A DNA stretch of 15,451 nt. It comes from CAADGU01 sp964467705 (GTDB lineage Bacteria > Chloroflexota > Anaerolineae > Promineifilales > Promineifilaceae). How positions within the stretch are numbered: position 1 is the stretch's first letter; each line of letters opens with the position of its first letter. Made by a program: the position numbers and the translations under genes. Shown here in pieces: positions 13,595 through 15,451 of this stretch. The stretch lies in assembly GCA_964467705.1 (NCBI GenBank), contig CAYXUZ010000151.1, positions 1 through 15,451 of the forward strand, in the 5' to 3' direction. The notes under the pieces were generated by a model. That model saw only the letters and a program-made list of their open reading frames with translations, was not told where the DNA came from and did not search any database.

Positions 13595-14674
13595 TTAACG
13601 ATCTAATGTGCCCAGGGGCAGGCCGGGCGGCAACGGCCGTGGCTGGTCACAGCTACTTTCCACCCGTACATGCTGCTCCTGAAGCGATGAATCATAAAAG
13701 GTGTGCATCACGTCCAGCACATGGTAGGCCAGTTCCCCGGAAGCGCGATGGACACGGCCGTAGCTCAACCCATACGCCATATCCGCCACCCCAATGCCCC
13801 GCCGCACCTCGTCACTATGCGTCAGTTCCACCTCTTCCCACTCGCTGCTGGTGGAACGACGCAGCCGCACCGGGCCACCAAAAATGTTGGGGTCAGGCAC
13901 ACTCAGCGAACCGGCCGCACCATAAATCTCAATGCGCGGCAGGTGGTGGCCCCAAGAGTCAAAGCTGGTGATCATNNNNNNNNNNATTTGCATCGTCCCG
14001 GCCACGTGCGTGGGTACATCCACACTGATGCGCTCACCGCTGGCGGCTACGCGCTCCGGGAAAGAGGCGCGGGCCATGGCCGCCACCTGGCGTACCGGCC
14101 CCAACAAATGCACCAGGGCGGTGATGTAATACGGCCCCATATCAAACATCGGCCCGGCCCCTTCTTTGTAGAAAAAGGTGGGGTTGGGATGCCATCCTTC
14201 CGGCCCATGACTGAGCATGAAGGCGGTGGCGGCCACCGGTTCGCCAATCACGCCGTCGTCAATCAATTTACGGCAGGTTTGCAGACCGCCGCCCAGAAAG
14301 GTATCCGGCGCGCAGCCCACACGCACACCCATTTCTTGCGCCGCTTGCAGGATGGCCCGGCCGTCCGCCCGGGTGATCGCCAACGGTTTTTCGCTGTGAA
14401 TATGTTTGCCTGCCGCAATGGCCGCCAAACTCACTTCGGCATGGGCGGCGGGGATGGTCAGGTTGATGACAATTTCAATGTCCGGGTCGGCCAGCAGTTC
14501 GGCGGGGCTGGCATACACGCGGGGGACGTTGTGTTCGGCCGCTTTGGCCTGGGCGATGGCGGGCACGATGTCGGCAACGGCCGTGACCTGCAACAGATCA
14601 AACAGGCGGCAGCCATTGATATACGCGCTGCTGATGTTGCCGCAGCCAATAATTCCAACTTTAACGGGTTCCAT
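13595..14674 (-). CDS. Gfo/Idh/MocA family NAD(P)-dependent oxidoreductase, containing an assembly gap
   Basis: This is a probable sugar or polyol dehydrogenase of about 359 residues as given. The N-terminal Rossmann fold starts VGIIGCGNISSAYI (residues 6-19). The conserved catalytic motif EKP lies at 95-97 (HSEKPLA), and the C-terminal domain shows GAGPMFDMGPYYITALVHLLGPV (key part GPMFDMGPYY) and GAAGSLSVPDPNIFGGPV. The N run falls between GTMQ and MITSFD, where family members usually have a strand-turn-strand of about eight residues. The gap allows only four codons, so a few residues are probably missing. It starts inside the end of the isomerase gene (14-nt overlap, 14661-14674), with AGGA upstream, indicating coupled translation. 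The substrate is not determinable from sequence alone. Confidence 0.88.
   Translation of the reverse strand: MEPVKVGIIGCGNISSAYINGCRLFDLLQVTAVADIVPAIAQAKAAEHNVPRVYASPAELLADPDIEIVINLTIPAAHAEVSLAAIAAGKHIHSEKPLAITRADGRAILQAAQEMGVRVGCAPDTFLGGGLQTCRKLIDDGVIGEPVAATAFMLSHGPEGWHPNPTFFYKEGAGPMFDMGPYYITALVHLLGPVRQVAAMARASFPERVAASGERISVDVPTHVAGTMQXXXXMITSFDSWGHHLPRIEIYGAAGSLSVPDPNIFGGPVRLRRSTSSEWEEVELTHSDEVRRGIGVADMAYGLSYGRVHRASGELAYHVLDVMHTFYDSSLQEQHVRVESSCDQPRPLPPGLPLGTLDR
13976..13985. other. Assembly gap (10 N) inside the oxidoreductase
   Basis: Ten Ns separate GATCAT from ATTTGC. Unlike the other gap, only a trivial 2-base overlap exists. Comparison with the usual family pattern suggests roughly 22 bases are absent, which would keep the frame just as ten Ns do. 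Confidence 0.6.
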
Positions 14675-15422
14675 GTGCTAATCCTTTTTGAGTGAGATAC
14701 GTATAACTTTGCTGCACGGCCGTGAGCATGTCCGTCGCGCAGCGATCTAATTCCACCACCATCCATTCAGCATAGGCGGCGGCGGGAATGATGGCGTTGT
14801 AGTTCATCACCCCCTGACCGACGGCCGTCATGCTGGATTGGGTATTATCGGCCGGGCCGTCTTTGACGTGCAGCAGGGTCAGGCGTGATCCCAGGTCGGC
14901 GACGGCCGTCAGCGGCTCCACGCCACCCACCTGTACCCAATAGGTATCCAGTTCAAACTCGACCGTTGGGCTCAGATATTCGAGCCAGAGGTGGTACGGC
15001 CGTGTGTCACCCGCCGGCTCAAACTCAAACCAGTGATTGTGCATGAGCAGGGTCAGGCCATGCGCAGCGGCAACGTCGGCGGCTTCGTTCACCCGGTCGC
15101 AGAGGCGGCGGATGCTGTCCACACTTTTGTATTCGTCGGGCGGCAGCCAGGCGCAGACCAGCCGGGAACTGCCCAACGCCGCCAGCCGATCCAGCACTTC
15201 GTTCTTGTGTTCGCCCAGCGGCAGCGGGGCATGGGCAGCACACACCCACAATCCCAATTCATTGAATAAGGTTTTGGCGCTGACGGCCGTGACCCCTTCC
15301 GGGAATCCGGCCGTTTCCACGCCCACATAGCCCATGTCGGCAATACGCCGTATGGTTCCTGCAAAGTCTTGCGCCAGTTGTTCGCGCACGGTGTACAGTT
15401 GTAAAGCAATCGGTTTTGTCAT
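14661..15422 (-). CDS. Sugar phosphate isomerase/epimerase (xylose isomerase-like TIM barrel)
   Basis: This 253-residue TIM-barrel protein belongs to the AP endonuclease 2/xylose isomerase-like family, which isomerises or epimerises sugars and inositol derivatives using a divalent metal. Visible barrel motifs are IALQLYTVREQL at the start, GYVGVETAGF, HNHWFEFE, FELDTYWVQVGG, LLHVKDG and the final WMVVELDR. The acidic and histidine residues in the last five are the likely metal ligands. I chose the ATG at 15422 because GGAG lies 6 nt upstream; an in-frame TTG at 15434 would put the start on top of the ribosome site. With the overlapping oxidoreductase it forms a typical catabolic pair; transport or further enzymes may lie beyond the window edge. 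Confidence 0.87.
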   Translation of the reverse strand: MTKPIALQLYTVREQLAQDFAGTIRRIADMGYVGVETAGFPEGVTAVSAKTLFNELGLWVCAAHAPLPLGEHKNEVLDRLAALGSSRLVCAWLPPDEYKSVDSIRRLCDRVNEAADVAAAHGLTLLMHNHWFEFEPAGDTRPYHLWLEYLSPTVEFELDTYWVQVGGVEPLTAVADLGSRLTLLHVKDGPADNTQSSMTAVGQGVMNYNAIIPAAAYAEWMVVELDRCATDMLTAVQQSYTYLTQKGLAHGTR

Positions 15423-15451
15423 ATTAAACTCCAACAGAATTTATTTAACCG

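Larger units (their letters stand above)
49..15290. repeat. Dispersed palindromic octamer ACGGCCGT (about 32 copies)
   Basis: I located about 32 exact copies of the self-complementary octamer ACGGCCGT by reading the window. Examples start at 49, 86, 102, 267, 450, 530, 6817, 11649 and 15283. Copies lie in genes on both strands and in spacers. Inside genes most are read ACG-GCC-GTN, giving the tripeptide Thr-Ala-Val; others give Gly-Arg or Arg-Pro. At roughly 58% GC, chance predicts less than one copy in this length. The pattern resembles HIP1 in cyanobacteria (GCGATCGC) but with a different word. None occurs from 6825 to 11648. Confidence 0.9.

Noticed and set aside
13703..14695. Long plus-strand open frame (330 codons) opposite the oxidoreductase
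   Set aside because: It is antisense to a clearly recognisable Gfo/Idh gene, His/Gly/Arg-rich with no domain, and crosses the N run. It is a frame shadow of high-GC coding DNA.

Overview
The window is a high-GC bacterial chromosome segment interrupted by one AT-rich island. Gene content and style suggest a Chloroflexota (Anaerolineae-like) metagenome-assembled genome: the palindromic octamer ACGGCCGT is iterated throughout, intergenic spaces hold short-word inverted repeats, and genes include a stand-alone fatty-acyl-AMP ligase, Ktr potassium uptake, ATP-type PEP carboxykinase and a Gfo/Idh plus TIM-barrel isomerase pair. The taxon is inference only, since no rRNA or marker gene is present. 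Two runs of ten Ns (3456-3465 and 13976-13985) are scaffold joins that fall inside genes.

Layout. 1-973: octamer-built terminator and an AraC-HTH/O6-alkylguanine alkyltransferase (minus). 1000-1030: perfect hairpin. 1235-3157: membrane-anchored PQQ-type propeller with an N-terminal zinc ribbon and an L7/L12-like domain (plus). 3224-4947: fatty-acyl-AMP ligase (plus), split by a scaffold gap that can be closed by eye. 4969-7043: ktrA-ktrB potassium uptake operon (minus, ATGA overlap). 7256-7639: HU-like DNA-binding protein (plus) with its own promoter and strong terminator.

7700-11590 is the AT-rich island. It has a helically phased array of five AGAAGTG motifs, a candidate promoter, and a tight three-gene operon: DUF4297/Cap4-type nuclease (390 aa), small middle component (175 aa), and SMC/Rad50-like ATPase with a zinc-binding apex (646 aa). 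This is the layout of a Lamassu/DdmABC-type (ABC-three-component) anti-phage or anti-plasmid system. No ACGGCCGT copy occurs between 6825 and 11648, which fits horizontal acquisition.

11800-13407: pckA (minus), interrupted by one in-frame TAA at the codon for the lysine expected to bind the catalytic Mn2+. The pckA upstream region holds a perfect TGTGA-N6-TCACA site overlapping a candidate promoter, and a perfect hairpin at the predicted transcript start. 13595-15422: sugar-phosphate isomerase/epimerase and Gfo/Idh/MocA oxidoreductase, overlapping genes of a likely sugar or polyol catabolic operon that continues past the window edge.
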